Shown here piece after piece: positions 23,851-32,574 of a stretch of DNA of 52,119 nucleotides (its first letter is position 1; every line of letters begins with the position of its first letter). Location of the stretch: positions 1 through 52,119 of the forward strand of contig CALMAH010000019.1 in the NCBI GenBank assembly GCA_937859595.1, written 5' to 3'. The notes below the pieces were generated by a model, which was not told the origin of the DNA, did not search any database, and saw only the letters and a program-made list of their open reading frames with translations. This DNA is from an uncultured Acidobacteriota bacterium (GTDB lineage: Bacteria; Acidobacteriota; Blastocatellia; Pyrinomonadales; Pyrinomonadaceae). The position numbers and the translations under genes are program-made.

Positions 23851-25793
23851 ACGACGGGAAAGCCACCTCGGCCTTTGACCGTACGGTCGCATTGGCCGGA
23901 AACCCAAATGCGGGCAAGACAACACTCTTCAACGCCCTAACGGGCCTGAATCAAAAAGTAGCAAATTATCCCGGTGTAACGGTCGAGCGGAAGACGGGTG
24001 TTTGGCGCGCGGGAGAGGAAAAGGCCCTGGTGATCGATCTGCCGGGGCTCTACAGTCTGGACGCTTCCTCGATCGACGAAGCGATCGCCCGGGATGTGTT
24101 GACCGGTGAAAGGCCGGACGTACCAAAGCCGGATGTGGTTATCGCTGTGGTTGACGCTACGAACCTCGAACGAAATCTTTATCTGGTAACACAGCTGCTG
24201 GAGGGCCCACTGCCGGTGGTCATCGCCTTGACGATGATCGACGTTTTTGAAAAGGAACAACATGAACTGGATGTAGAAAGGCTTTCAGCGTTGCTCGGCG
24301 TCTCGGTGATACCGGTCAATTCGAGAAAAGGCAGAGGGATCACAGAACTGGCGGACGCCGCACGTGCGGCCGCACAGGCCGGGCCGCGAAATGTCAACAA
24401 GAAAGAAATCGAAGAAGGTACAAATCCGGTTTTCGCCAGATACAGCCGAATCTCGGAAATAGTCCAGCAGACGGTCCGCCATAACGACCGCGCCGCTCAC
24501 CGTCTATCCGGCAAGATCGATTCGATATTGACGCATCGTTTTTTAGGACTGGCGGTGCTGGTCGCCATATTGCTCTTGATGTTTCAGGCGATCTTTTCAT
24601 GGGCGGCAGTTCCGATGGACCTGCTTGACAGCGGATTTGGGGCACTTTCAGGAGCAGTCAGGGACCAGCTGCCGGAGGGAATACTCACCGATCTTTTGGT
24701 TGACGGTGTTATCGCCGGAGTTGGCGCGATACTCGTATTTCTGCCGCAGATCGTACTTCTTTTCATATTCATTTCATTGCTTGAGGATACCGGTTATATG
24801 GCGAGGGCCGCTTTTCTTTTAGATAAGCTTATGAGCCGCGTCGGGCTGCACGGAAAGGCGTTTCTGCCGCTGATCAGCAGTTTTGCATGTGCGATACCGG
24901 GAATAATGGCGACGCGGACGATAGAGGACAGGCGAGACAGATTTGCAACGATCATGATCGCTCCCTTTATGAGCTGTTCGGCCCGGCTGCCGGTCTATAC
25001 GTTGATGATCGCCGCGTTCTTTTCCGGGCAGACTGTCTTTGGCTTCCTGTCGCTGGGTGCCGTGATAATGTTGGGAATGTATGGATTGGGGATCCTCGTT
25101 GCGATCGCAGCCGCATTTTTACTTAAGCGGACGCTGCTGAAGGCCCCGCCGCCGCCTTTCATAATGGAAATGCCGTCCTATCGGCTGCCGAGTCTGCGTA
25201 CGGTGTTCCAGAACGTATTGGAGCGTGCCGGGCTGTTCGTAAAGCGGGCGGGAACGGTAATACTCGCGATCTCGATCGTACTGTGGGCGCTGACATATTT
25301 TCCACGAACGGAGACGACAGACCTTTCTGCCGGTCCGGCCATTGCGGAGGTTGAAGCGGAGAGCGTTCAGCTTCAGAACAGTTATGCCGGGATGCTCGGG
25401 CGGACGATTGAGCCCGTGATACAACCCTTGGGTTTTGACTGGAAGATCGGCGTAGCTCTTATTGCAAGTTTCGCCGCACGCGAGGTCCTCGTATCGACGC
25501 TGAGCATAATCTATAATGTCGGGAAGGAAGCCGATGCAGAATCGGAAACGCTGGTCGCGGCCATACGAAATGCAAAACGCGACGACGGCAGCCCGGTCTG
25601 GACGCCGCTTACGGCGGTGACGCTGATGGTCTTCTTTGTGCTGGCAATGCAGTGTATGTCGACGGTGGCCGTGGTCCGCCGCGAGACTAACTCATGGAGA
25701 TGGACGCTTTTCATGGTTGGCTATATGACCGCACTTGCCTATTTCGCCGCCTTTGTTACCTATCAGGGCGGCAGAATGCTCGGCTTTGGCTAG
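23847..25793 (+). CDS. feoB: Ferrous iron transporter FeoB
   Basis: 648 residues, on the short side of FeoB. GTG start with AGGAGG nine bases upstream, overlapping feoA. The N-terminal GTPase domain has G1 GNPNAGKT (18-25), G2-type NYPGVTVE, and G3 DLPGLYSL; the G4 position reads ALTMID, with Thr where FeoB normally has Asn. The membrane part starts near residue 230. It contains two gate-type segments with conserved cysteines, LISSFACAIPGIMATRTIEDRRDRF.. and MSCSARLPVYTLM, and later GFDWKIGVALIASFAAREVLVS. FeoB imports Fe2+ across the inner membrane. It is followed after 19 nt by a small Cys-rich partner gene. Confidence 0.94.
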   Translation: MNDGKATSAFDRTVALAGNPNAGKTTLFNALTGLNQKVANYPGVTVERKTGVWRAGEEKALVIDLPGLYSLDASSIDEAIARDVLTGERPDVPKPDVVIAVVDATNLERNLYLVTQLLEGPLPVVIALTMIDVFEKEQHELDVERLSALLGVSVIPVNSRKGRGITELADAARAAAQAGPRNVNKKEIEEGTNPVFARYSRISEIVQQTVRHNDRAAHRLSGKIDSILTHRFLGLAVLVAILLLMFQAIFSWAAVPMDLLDSGFGALSGAVRDQLPEGILTDLLVDGVIAGVGAILVFLPQIVLLFIFISLLEDTGYMARAAFLLDKLMSRVGLHGKAFLPLISSFACAIPGIMATRTIEDRRDRFATIMIAPFMSCSARLPVYTLMIAAFFSGQTVFGFLSLGAVIMLGMYGLGILVAIAAAFLLKRTLLKAPPPPFIMEMPSYRLPSLRTVFQNVLERAGLFVKRAGTVILAISIVLWALTYFPRTETTDLSAGPAIAEVEAESVQLQNSYAGMLGRTIEPVIQPLGFDWKIGVALIASFAAREVLVSTLSIIYNVGKEADAESETLVAAIRNAKRDDGSPVWTPLTAVTLMVFFVLAMQCMSTVAVVRRETNSWRWTLFMVGYMTALAYFAAFVTYQGGRMLGFG

Positions 25794-25812
25794 GCCTTAG
25801 GGGGCAGGGGGT

Positions 25813-25980
25813 ATGATATTTTCGCTGGAATTTGTGATCGCAGGGTTGTTTATCGCGTCAGCCGCAGCCTACCTTGGGATCAAGTTGGCGCGGAAGGTTC
25901 GGTTTCTTGGCGGCGACGCGAACTGCAACCTCGACTGCGGCTGCTCCAAGTCCGATCACGGACACATCGGATCTGATTGA
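25813..25980 (+). CDS. FeoB-associated Cys-rich small membrane protein
   Basis: 55 residues. One N-terminal transmembrane helix (LEFVIAGLFIASAAAYLGI), a basic stretch (KLARKVR) and a cysteine cluster ANCNLDCGCS (C38, C42, C44), then a His-containing tail (DHGH). This is the layout of the small FeoB-associated membrane proteins often found after feoB (single helix, then CxC/CGC), thought to help iron handling or Feo assembly. Its position 19 nt after feoB supports this. GGGGCAGGGG precedes the ATG. The TGA overlaps the TTG start of the next gene (TTGA). It is too short for most gene finders' default limits. Confidence 0.82.
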   Translation: MIFSLEFVIAGLFIASAAAYLGIKLARKVRFLGGDANCNLDCGCSKSDHGHIGSD

Positions 25981-26864
25981 CTTCGAACGACACATTCTTG
26001 ACCGAGGGCGTGCGGGCGATGTTTTTATCGACGCTCGCTTTTGCACTGGCGAATGTTTTCGTCAAACAGCTTTCGCACATTCCGGCGATGGAGATAGTTT
26101 TCTTTCGGTGTTCGATCGCGGCCCTGTTCTGTTTTATAGGGCTTTATCGTGCGGGGGCCGACTGGAAGGGAAGTAACCGGACCCTGCTGCTTCTCCGAGG
26201 TATATTCGGCACAGGAGCTCTCTATCTATTCTTTGTCACGGTTCAGAACATTCCTCTGGCGTCGGCAATTACGATCCAATATCTTTCGCCGATATTTACC
26301 ACGGTGATCGCGATCTTCGTGCTAAGCGAAAAAGTGCGGGTGCCGCAGTGGTTCTTCTACACGATCGCCTTTGCCGGGGTGCTGCTGATCGAGCGGTTTG
26401 ACCCGCGTATCTCTTGGTTCTATCTGATGATCGGGATAGTTTCGGCATTCGGTTCGGGAGTCGCCTACAACCTGGTCCGGACAATGAAGGGACGCGAACA
26501 TCCGCTCACCGTCGTGCTCCATTTTCAGCTTGTGGGGATAGTGGTCGGCTTTTTCAGCTTATTTTTTGACTGGCGGATGCCGACCGGCTGGGACTGGGCC
26601 TATCTTTTTATGGTCGGGGTATTTTCGCAGCTTGGACAGATCTTTCTGACGAACGCTCTTCAGAGAGAGGCTGTCGCAGGGGTGGCGATAGTGAATTATT
26701 CGGGTATTGTTTACGCGGTATTGATCGGCTGGATAGTATTTGGGGAAAGCCAGACGGTTTGGTCGATGGGCGGAATGCTGCTGGTGATACTCGGTGTTCT
26801 TTTAAGTGTGCTTTATAGTAGAAAGGTGCGGGATCTGGAAAGGATCGAGTCAACCGTAGGATAG
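25977..26864 (+). CDS. EamA/DMT-superfamily transporter
   Basis: 295 residues with ten predicted transmembrane helices in two EamA repeats (about 12-140 and 150-285). Repeat signatures are ALANVFVKQLSHIPAMEIVFFR at the start and ITIQYLSPIFTTVIAIFVLSEKV at the end of the first half, with AIVNYSGIVYAVLIGWIVFGE as the counterpart in the second. DMT transporters move small metabolites; the substrate is not predictable. The TTG start overlaps the upstream TGA; an internal ATG 42 nt later is less likely because it would clip helix 1. It is inside the feo operon by spacing, eight bases before mogA. Confidence 0.88.
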   Translation: MTSNDTFLTEGVRAMFLSTLAFALANVFVKQLSHIPAMEIVFFRCSIAALFCFIGLYRAGADWKGSNRTLLLLRGIFGTGALYLFFVTVQNIPLASAITIQYLSPIFTTVIAIFVLSEKVRVPQWFFYTIAFAGVLLIERFDPRISWFYLMIGIVSAFGSGVAYNLVRTMKGREHPLTVVLHFQLVGIVVGFFSLFFDWRMPTGWDWAYLFMVGVFSQLGQIFLTNALQREAVAGVAIVNYSGIVYAVLIGWIVFGESQTVWSMGGMLLVILGVLLSVLYSRKVRDLERIESTVG

Positions 26865-26872
26865 TTCGATAA

Positions 26873-27373
26873 ATGAATGCTGAAAAAGGTGTCAAGATCA
26901 ATGCCGCCGTTCTGACCGCGAGCGATTCGCGAAAGGCGGCAGACGACCTGTCCGGAACCGCTCTGGTCGGTGCACTTCTGGCAATGGGTGCTGAGGTGGC
27001 CGAACGCGTTGTTGTTTCGGATGACCTGCTTGAGATAAGAAAAGCCCTTCTAGGTCTGGCAGGACGCGAAGGCGTAAATCTTATTCTTACCACCGGCGGG
27101 ACCGGCTTTTCGCCGCGTGACAATACGCCTGAGGCAACCCGTGCAGTTATTGAAAGGGAGGCTCCGGGCATAGCGGAAGCAATGCGTCGCGAGACGGCAG
27201 CGAAAACACCGATGGCGATGCTCTCTCGCGGGATCGCCGGGATCAGAGGAAAAACGTTGATCGTAAACCTTCCGGGGTCGCCGAAAGGCGCGCAAGAATG
27301 TTTTGAAGTGATCCGGCCGGTGCTCGCACACGCGGTTGAAATAATGAACGAAAATAAGGCCCACGATGATTAG
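26873..27373 (+). CDS. mogA: MogA/MoaB-family molybdopterin biosynthesis protein
   Basis: 166 residues. Family fold NAAVLTASDSR at the start, SDDLLEIRKAL, and the substrate-binding TTGGTGFSPRDNTPEAT, then RGIAGIRGKTLIVNLPGSPKGAQE. Members adenylylate molybdopterin before molybdenum insertion (MogA) or are close homologues (MoaB); length alone does not separate them. No other molybdenum-cofactor gene is in the window. It starts eight nt after the EamA gene and overlaps the next gene by eight nt, so it is embedded in the feo-led operon. Confidence 0.88.
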   Translation: MNAEKGVKINAAVLTASDSRKAADDLSGTALVGALLAMGAEVAERVVVSDDLLEIRKALLGLAGREGVNLILTTGGTGFSPRDNTPEATRAVIEREAPGIAEAMRRETAAKTPMAMLSRGIAGIRGKTLIVNLPGSPKGAQECFEVIRPVLAHAVEIMNENKAHDD

Positions 27374-28223
27374 GCCAATTCGCGCAAGAAACCGAACGAT
27401 CGAACGCACGATCCTTTTGGTCGTGTTCGTGCTGGCGTCTGCTGCCGCTTTGTCGGTCGCGGCGCAAGCAGTTCGGCTCTCGACCGAGGCAGAGATGGTC
27501 GAACATCTAATGCAGGCGCCATGTGAGAACAAGGACAGGTTGGATGCGGTTCGAGAATTGTTCGTTCAGGCCGGTGCAGACGAGGCAGACATTCGGATCG
27601 ATTCGTTCAGAAATGTCGAGAACCTGGTGGTCACAAAAAAAGGGGCCACTAATGAAACGATAATTGTCGGGGCACATTACGACAAAACTAAAGACGGTTG
27701 TGGGACGATCGACAACTGGTCAGGCATTGTGATAATCGCGCATCTTTACCGGACGCTGAGCGAAAAGGAAACGGAAAAGACCCTGGTCTTCGCTGCATTT
27801 GGCAAGGAAGAAATAGGGCTTGTCGGATCAGGGGCGATGGCGCGAAGCATACCCAGAAACGAGCGAGGATCATACTGTGCGATGGTCAATTTTGACAGTT
27901 TTGGGATGGGGCCGCCGCAAGTTCTTAGCAACGTCTCGGACAGAAAACTTACCGACCTCGCGGAAGAGATCTCAAAAGAGCTTGAAATACCGTTCGGAAA
28001 GGCGGGCATAGATATGGCCAGCTCCGATTCTGCATCGTTCCGGAACCAGCGAATTCCTGCCGTTACATTGCATGGACTGGGGCCAAAGTGGTTCGAGACC
28101 ATCCATACCTCGAAAGATACTTTTCAAAATATCATACCCAATAGCGTGTATCTGGGTTACAGGCACGGCCTGGTGATGCTTGAAAGGATCGATGCCAGGC
28201 CGTGCAACGCATTTCGACGGTGA
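27366..28223 (+). CDS. Secreted or anchored M28-family zinc peptidase
   Basis: 285 residues. An N-terminal hydrophobic segment (TILLVVFVLASAAALSVAA) acts as signal or anchor. M28 co-catalytic zinc ligands are visible: H104 (VGAHYDKT), D116 (GTIDNWSG), the E148/E149 pair (GKEEIGLVGS), D177 (VNFDSFG) and the histidine in TIHTSKDT near 245. M28 enzymes are aminopeptidases or related exopeptidases acting outside the cytoplasm when exported. The ATG overlaps the mogA stop by eight nt. It is the last gene of the operon and meets the S10 gene tail to tail with no gap, so any terminator must lie within coding DNA. Confidence 0.87.
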   Translation: MIRPIRARNRTIERTILLVVFVLASAAALSVAAQAVRLSTEAEMVEHLMQAPCENKDRLDAVRELFVQAGADEADIRIDSFRNVENLVVTKKGATNETIIVGAHYDKTKDGCGTIDNWSGIVIIAHLYRTLSEKETEKTLVFAAFGKEEIGLVGSGAMARSIPRNERGSYCAMVNFDSFGMGPPQVLSNVSDRKLTDLAEEISKELEIPFGKAGIDMASSDSASFRNQRIPAVTLHGLGPKWFETIHTSKDTFQNIIPNSVYLGYRHGLVMLERIDARPCNAFRR

Positions 28224-29786
28224 TCATCTGGGTACAGCACCCTGGATGAACCGCGTTACGTCCAGCTTGAGCTTTTTTAGCGAACCTACCTCGATATACA
28301 TCATATGGCCGGCTTCGTAGTATTCGGTCATGATGTTCCGACGTATCTGCGGTTCAAGGCTCAGCGCCGAAAAGGTATAGTCGGCGGCGAAGTAAGGCGT
28401 TGCCATGTCGTAATAGCCGCTTGCGAGAAAGACCTTCATATACGGATTTTTTCGCATTGCGCTTGAAAGGGCCTGGGTTGTATCGGCCCAGCCGTTATTG
28501 ACGTTCCAGTTCCAAGGTGAAGTAATGCCGCCGCCGAGGATGTAGTACTCCAGGTCGGACTTAAAGCCGAGTTCCCGCCGGACGTAATCGTTGAACGTAG
28601 CCGTGTAAGGCGGACGAATTGCCGTCATGCTCGGGTCAAACTCGGGCGATTGGCCGCCGGCCGAACGGTCGATGCCGGTGAAGCGGCTGTCGAGCCTTCC
28701 CGTTGTCAGCCTGCGGTCCCTGAGCAATTCCTTGTTGAAGAGAGGGAGATCGATGCGGAAGTTGTGGTTACTTACGAATTCTCGCGAAAGTCCGCTCAGT
28801 CTGCTGAATTTATCAAGGAGAGCGGTTCTCTCCTGCGGCGAAAGCTGGTCTATACGGAAAAGAGCCGGTGCAAATTCGTTGATCGCAAAATTCTCTGCCT
28901 CGCGAAGCACCTCTGTCAGCGGTTTTTGCTGAAGATCAGGAGCCAGCTTTTTGTGATACCATGCGGTCGCCGCGTAAGACGGGAAGATGAGCACAAGCGG
29001 GACGTCGTTGTTCGCCGCAAACCTTATGGACTGAAAGTTCGTGACCATTGAGACCAGCGCTACGCCGTTCAAGCCGATCCCACGCTCAAAAAGATGATTT
29101 GAAAGCCCCGCTACCCTCGTGGTCCCATAGCTTTCGCCTACCAGGAATACGGGCGAGGACCAGCGTTCGTGGCGGCCGAGATACATGCGGATGAACTCGC
29201 CGGTCGATTCGATATCCCCATTCACAGAAAAGAATTTGCTGGCCAGTTCCGGCCTGGCCGCACGTGAATAGCCGGTCCCGACGGTGTCAACGAAGACGAG
29301 GTCTGTGAGGTCGAGCCAGCTATGTTCGTTCTCGACGAGTTCATAGGGCGGCGGCGGCATCAGTCCGCTGTCGAGCATCTTTACCCGTTTTGGCCCGAGA
29401 GCCCCTAGATGGAGCCAGACCGAAGCCGACCCCGGCCCTCCGTTGAACGAGAACATCACCGGACGGCGCTTCACGTCGCCGGGATTGTCCATCGTGTAGG
29501 CCATGTAAAAGATGCGGGCCTCGGTCTCACCCGAGACCGCATTTCTTATCGGCATAAATCCTGCGGTCGCAGTGTAATTTATCTGGCGGCCGCCGATGCG
29601 TGCAGTATGCTTAGTTACGATCGGCGGATCGTCGCCCGGGAGCGGGGACGGTGCCGCAGCCCGGGGAGTTTCAGCCGGACGGGGTGACTCCGCCGGCCTC
29701 TGCTGAGCTGATACGGCGGGAGTGAGAAGCAGGATCAACGCGAAAAAGATCGTCAACAACATAAACTTCTTACCTGATAGTTTCAC
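28224..29786 (-). CDS. Secreted S10-family serine carboxypeptidase
   Basis: 520 residues from the GTG at 29786, which has GGAGGA about ten bases upstream; a TTG at 29792 is too close to it. A signal peptide (LLTIFFALILLLTPAVSA) is followed by a Pro/Ala linker (about 29-55). The catalytic triad is visible: Ser in GESYGT (S219), Asp in SGYYDMATP (D460) and His in YEAGHMMY (H494), with the oxyanion block FNGGPGSAS. Bacterial S10 proteins of this group are periplasmic carboxypeptidases. The start overlaps the upstream amidohydrolase stop by 17 nt, so it is the third gene of a minus-strand operon. Confidence 0.9.
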   Translation of the reverse strand: MKLSGKKFMLLTIFFALILLLTPAVSAQQRPAESPRPAETPRAAAPSPLPGDDPPIVTKHTARIGGRQINYTATAGFMPIRNAVSGETEARIFYMAYTMDNPGDVKRRPVMFSFNGGPGSASVWLHLGALGPKRVKMLDSGLMPPPPYELVENEHSWLDLTDLVFVDTVGTGYSRAARPELASKFFSVNGDIESTGEFIRMYLGRHERWSSPVFLVGESYGTTRVAGLSNHLFERGIGLNGVALVSMVTNFQSIRFAANNDVPLVLIFPSYAATAWYHKKLAPDLQQKPLTEVLREAENFAINEFAPALFRIDQLSPQERTALLDKFSRLSGLSREFVSNHNFRIDLPLFNKELLRDRRLTTGRLDSRFTGIDRSAGGQSPEFDPSMTAIRPPYTATFNDYVRRELGFKSDLEYYILGGGITSPWNWNVNNGWADTTQALSSAMRKNPYMKVFLASGYYDMATPYFAADYTFSALSLEPQIRRNIMTEYYEAGHMMYIEVGSLKKLKLDVTRFIQGAVPR

Positions 29787-30996
29787 TGACAATTTTTCCT
29801 CCGATCATCGTACCGATGCAGTTGGTGGTGTATTCAAATGGATCGCCGTTGTACATTGCAAGGTCGGCCTCTTTGCCGACAGCGATCGATCCCACGCGGT
29901 CGTCAATGCCGAGAATGCGTGCGGCGTCTATCGTTATGGCAGCCAGCGCATTAGCCGGGCCGAGGCCCTGAGCGGCTGCGATCGCTGCCTCAAACAGCAC
30001 GACCCGAGTTTTGGGCACATAGCCTTCATATCCGCTCTGGAGCGCAAAGGGAATGCCCGCGGCCTTTAGTTTTGCGGCGGTTTCCATGGAGAGATTTTCG
30101 CGTTCGCCCCCGGAGCGGGCCATGGTCGGATGCAGAATCACCGGAAAGCCGGAGGCCTTTATTTCGTTGATCACGGCCTGGGCTTCGGCGGCGCCTTCAA
30201 GCACGATGCGGATGTCGAATTCCTTTGCGATCCTCAGCGCGGTCATAATATCCTGGGCACGCTCGGCGTAAACCAGCAGAGGTACTTCGCCCTTGATCAC
30301 CTGCATCATTATCTGCGACCGGAGGTCACGCGGAGCATCTGACTTTTTCGAGTTCTCCTGAGCCTTGATGAGTTCAGCCCTAAGCATCGCAACCTGTTTG
30401 GCCCGCGTGCCCGGAGAGCGGCCCTGGCCAGCCATTCCGCTGCCTCCGAGGGCCACCGAGATCATCGAAGTTGCTCTTACCGTCACCTCGTCCACATTTT
30501 TTCCAGCGGTCTTGGCGATCATCAATTGTCCCGACGAAAGCGCGCCGGGCTGGTGCCCGGTGTGGATGGTAGTAACACCAAATTCGCGCACCCATTCGAC
30601 CAGCTTTTCCTCAGGATTATAGGCGTCTATCGCACGCAATTCCGGTTGGAACGATCCGCCTCCGTCGAGGCCCATCTGGTCGTGTGGTTGATTTAGATAC
30701 CCGTTGAGCCCGACAACGGTTCGGGCGTCGATAAGGCCGGGCGTTACTACCTTTGCCTCAATGACGCGATAGTTGGCCGGTATTTGGACGCTTGCTGCGG
30801 GGCCGACCGCGGTGATCTTGCCGTTGTTGACCAACACCACCCCATTTCTGATGGGTTCACCCGCCATCGTCCAAACCGTCTCACCCTTTACGGCGATCTG
30901 GGCCGAAACAGCGATCGAAAGCAGAAGCGAACAACAGATCAGGACGAGGAAGCTGAAACAAATTCTTAGTCCAAGGGTTTTTGCTTTGTAATTCAT
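29770..30996 (-). CDS. Secreted amidohydrolase-like protein lacking metal ligands
   Basis: 408 residues from the ATG at 30996 (GGAGGT eight bases upstream). The signal peptide ends near SIAVSAQ. The fold is that of imidazolonepropionase-type amidohydrolases (MAGEPIRNGVVLVNNGKITAVG, VTPGLID, ILGIDDRVGSIAVGKEADLAMYNGDPF). However, each metal site that is intact in the neighbouring paralogue is replaced: the HxH after PGLID reads ARTVVG, VHFHTH reads LVYAER, VLQHVSEA reads VLEGAAEA, and the FHTDDG aspartate site reads LQSGYE. It is therefore probably a pseudoenzyme, perhaps the non-catalytic partner of the paralogue encoded immediately upstream. Stop and start overlap by one base (TAATG). Confidence 0.85.
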   Translation of the reverse strand: MNYKAKTLGLRICFSFLVLICCSLLLSIAVSAQIAVKGETVWTMAGEPIRNGVVLVNNGKITAVGPAASVQIPANYRVIEAKVVTPGLIDARTVVGLNGYLNQPHDQMGLDGGGSFQPELRAIDAYNPEEKLVEWVREFGVTTIHTGHQPGALSSGQLMIAKTAGKNVDEVTVRATSMISVALGGSGMAGQGRSPGTRAKQVAMLRAELIKAQENSKKSDAPRDLRSQIMMQVIKGEVPLLVYAERAQDIMTALRIAKEFDIRIVLEGAAEAQAVINEIKASGFPVILHPTMARSGGERENLSMETAAKLKAAGIPFALQSGYEGYVPKTRVVLFEAAIAAAQGLGPANALAAITIDAARILGIDDRVGSIAVGKEADLAMYNGDPFEYTTNCIGTMIGGKIVSETIR

Positions 30997-32318
30997 TAGT
31001 TTCCACCTCCTACATAACCGTCGAAACATTCGATATGGGCCATCTCTTCGTTACCGGCACCAAAACCACCCACCGCGAGGATAAAGTCGCGCGGGTCGCT
31101 GCGGTCGAAGACCTTGTTCCCGTCGACCCAAGTCTCGAGCACATGCGTATAAACGCTGAGCGGATCGCCGGAGAGCACTATAAGGTCGGCATCCTTGCCG
31201 ACCTCAAGCGAGCCGACCCGGTCCTGGAGGTCCATCATTATCGCGTTTGCCATGGTGAGGGCATAGAGCGCCCCTTCACGCGACATGCCTGCCCTTACTG
31301 CGAGGCCGGCTGAGCGGAGGAAAAGCCGCGAGTCGGTAATACCGTCGTCGGTATGAAAACCAACGAGAGCTCCGGCCTTTTCAAGTGCGGCACCGTTCTC
31401 GAATTTGATGTCCATTGTCTCTAACTTGCCACCCGGCGAATCGATAAAGATGATCGAAGCAGGTGCCTTTGCGGCGGCGATCTCGTCGGCAACCTTCCAT
31501 GCTTCGGAAACGTGCTGCAGGACTATTCGGAAGCCGAATTCCTTTTGCAATCGAAGCGCCGTCAGGATGTCGTCGTGGCGATGGGTGTGGAAATGGACCA
31601 TCCGTTTGCCTTCGAGAACCTCGACGAGAGTTTCCATCGCCAGGTCGCGCGAGGGCATCTTGCTGGCATCGCCTCCCGCCTTTTCTATCCTTCCCTTGTA
31701 ATCCCTTGCCTTGACGAACTGTTCGCGAACAAGTTGGGCGGACTTTCCTCTGGTTCCCGGAAAGCTTCCGCCGCCGGCGCGTATGGAATTGGTGCCGTTG
31801 GCAAACTTGATCCCGCCCATATATCGGCCGTCCCTATCATAAATAAGAAGATCATCGATCTTGTTTGCCCCGTCGCGAAGCTTGAGATAGAGGGTCTGGC
31901 CACTATTGAGGTGTCCGGAGCCGGGCATTACGTTCACGGTAGTGATGCCGCCGGCCTGAGCCTTCTGAAAACCGGGCGATCGTACATTCAGTGAATCGAG
32001 AACGCGGACATCGGGCTGTATCGGCCCGGAGCCGTCTGCGCCGGCTGTGCCTCCGATATGGCTGTGAGTGTCCACAAGGCCGGGCATGATGGTCTTGCCC
32101 TTCATATCGTTGACCTGTGCACCGGACGGCGGCCGAACAGTGGCAGATGGGCCAACTGCGGTGATCTTGCCGTTATGTATGACGATCGTTCCATTTTCGA
32201 TCGGTTGGCCTACGATCGGGATAATCCTGGCGTTCGTAAAGGCGATCGGCTGTTGCTGTCCCAAAACAGGACATACAAGAAGCACCGATGCAGCAATGCT
32301 CAAAAATAAGGTCTTCAT
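30996..32318 (-). CDS. Secreted amidohydrolase (imidazolonepropionase-like)
   Basis: 440 residues from the ATG at 32318, which has GAGGAG seven bases upstream and gives a clean signal peptide (TLFLSIAASVLLVCPVLG); the frame is open further upstream without a signal. Metal ligands are all present: HSH in PGLVDTHSHIGG, HFHTHRHDD, the histidine in VLQHVSEA, and Asp in GFHTDDGITD. It ends with the usual VGSLEVGKDADLIVLSGDPL, then an extra tail. Substrate unknown: exported members act on cyclic amides, dipeptides or related compounds. First gene of a three-gene minus-strand operon with a degenerate paralogue and an S10 carboxypeptidase, which suggests periplasmic peptide use. Confidence 0.88.
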   Translation of the reverse strand: MKTLFLSIAASVLLVCPVLGQQQPIAFTNARIIPIVGQPIENGTIVIHNGKITAVGPSATVRPPSGAQVNDMKGKTIMPGLVDTHSHIGGTAGADGSGPIQPDVRVLDSLNVRSPGFQKAQAGGITTVNVMPGSGHLNSGQTLYLKLRDGANKIDDLLIYDRDGRYMGGIKFANGTNSIRAGGGSFPGTRGKSAQLVREQFVKARDYKGRIEKAGGDASKMPSRDLAMETLVEVLEGKRMVHFHTHRHDDILTALRLQKEFGFRIVLQHVSEAWKVADEIAAAKAPASIIFIDSPGGKLETMDIKFENGAALEKAGALVGFHTDDGITDSRLFLRSAGLAVRAGMSREGALYALTMANAIMMDLQDRVGSLEVGKDADLIVLSGDPLSVYTHVLETWVDGNKVFDRSDPRDFILAVGGFGAGNEEMAHIECFDGYVGGGN

Positions 32319-32574
32319 TACTTGCTCCTCATTGAAAATTTGTGCGGTGATTGTATTGATAAAGTGCAATGATTTGAGACCACTGTCAAGATACAGCACA
32401 CGAAATCGGGCAATTTTGCTGTATTTGGGGGAATGGCATAGCTGGCAGAGTCCAAATCGATTACCGTAAATAACAGCAGCAAAACGACTTACGGAGTCGA
32501 GGTGGCATTTGGCATAGTGATTGAAATAGCGTAAGTTCGTCAGAACCTAAAACTGATATGGGGGACAATTACCT

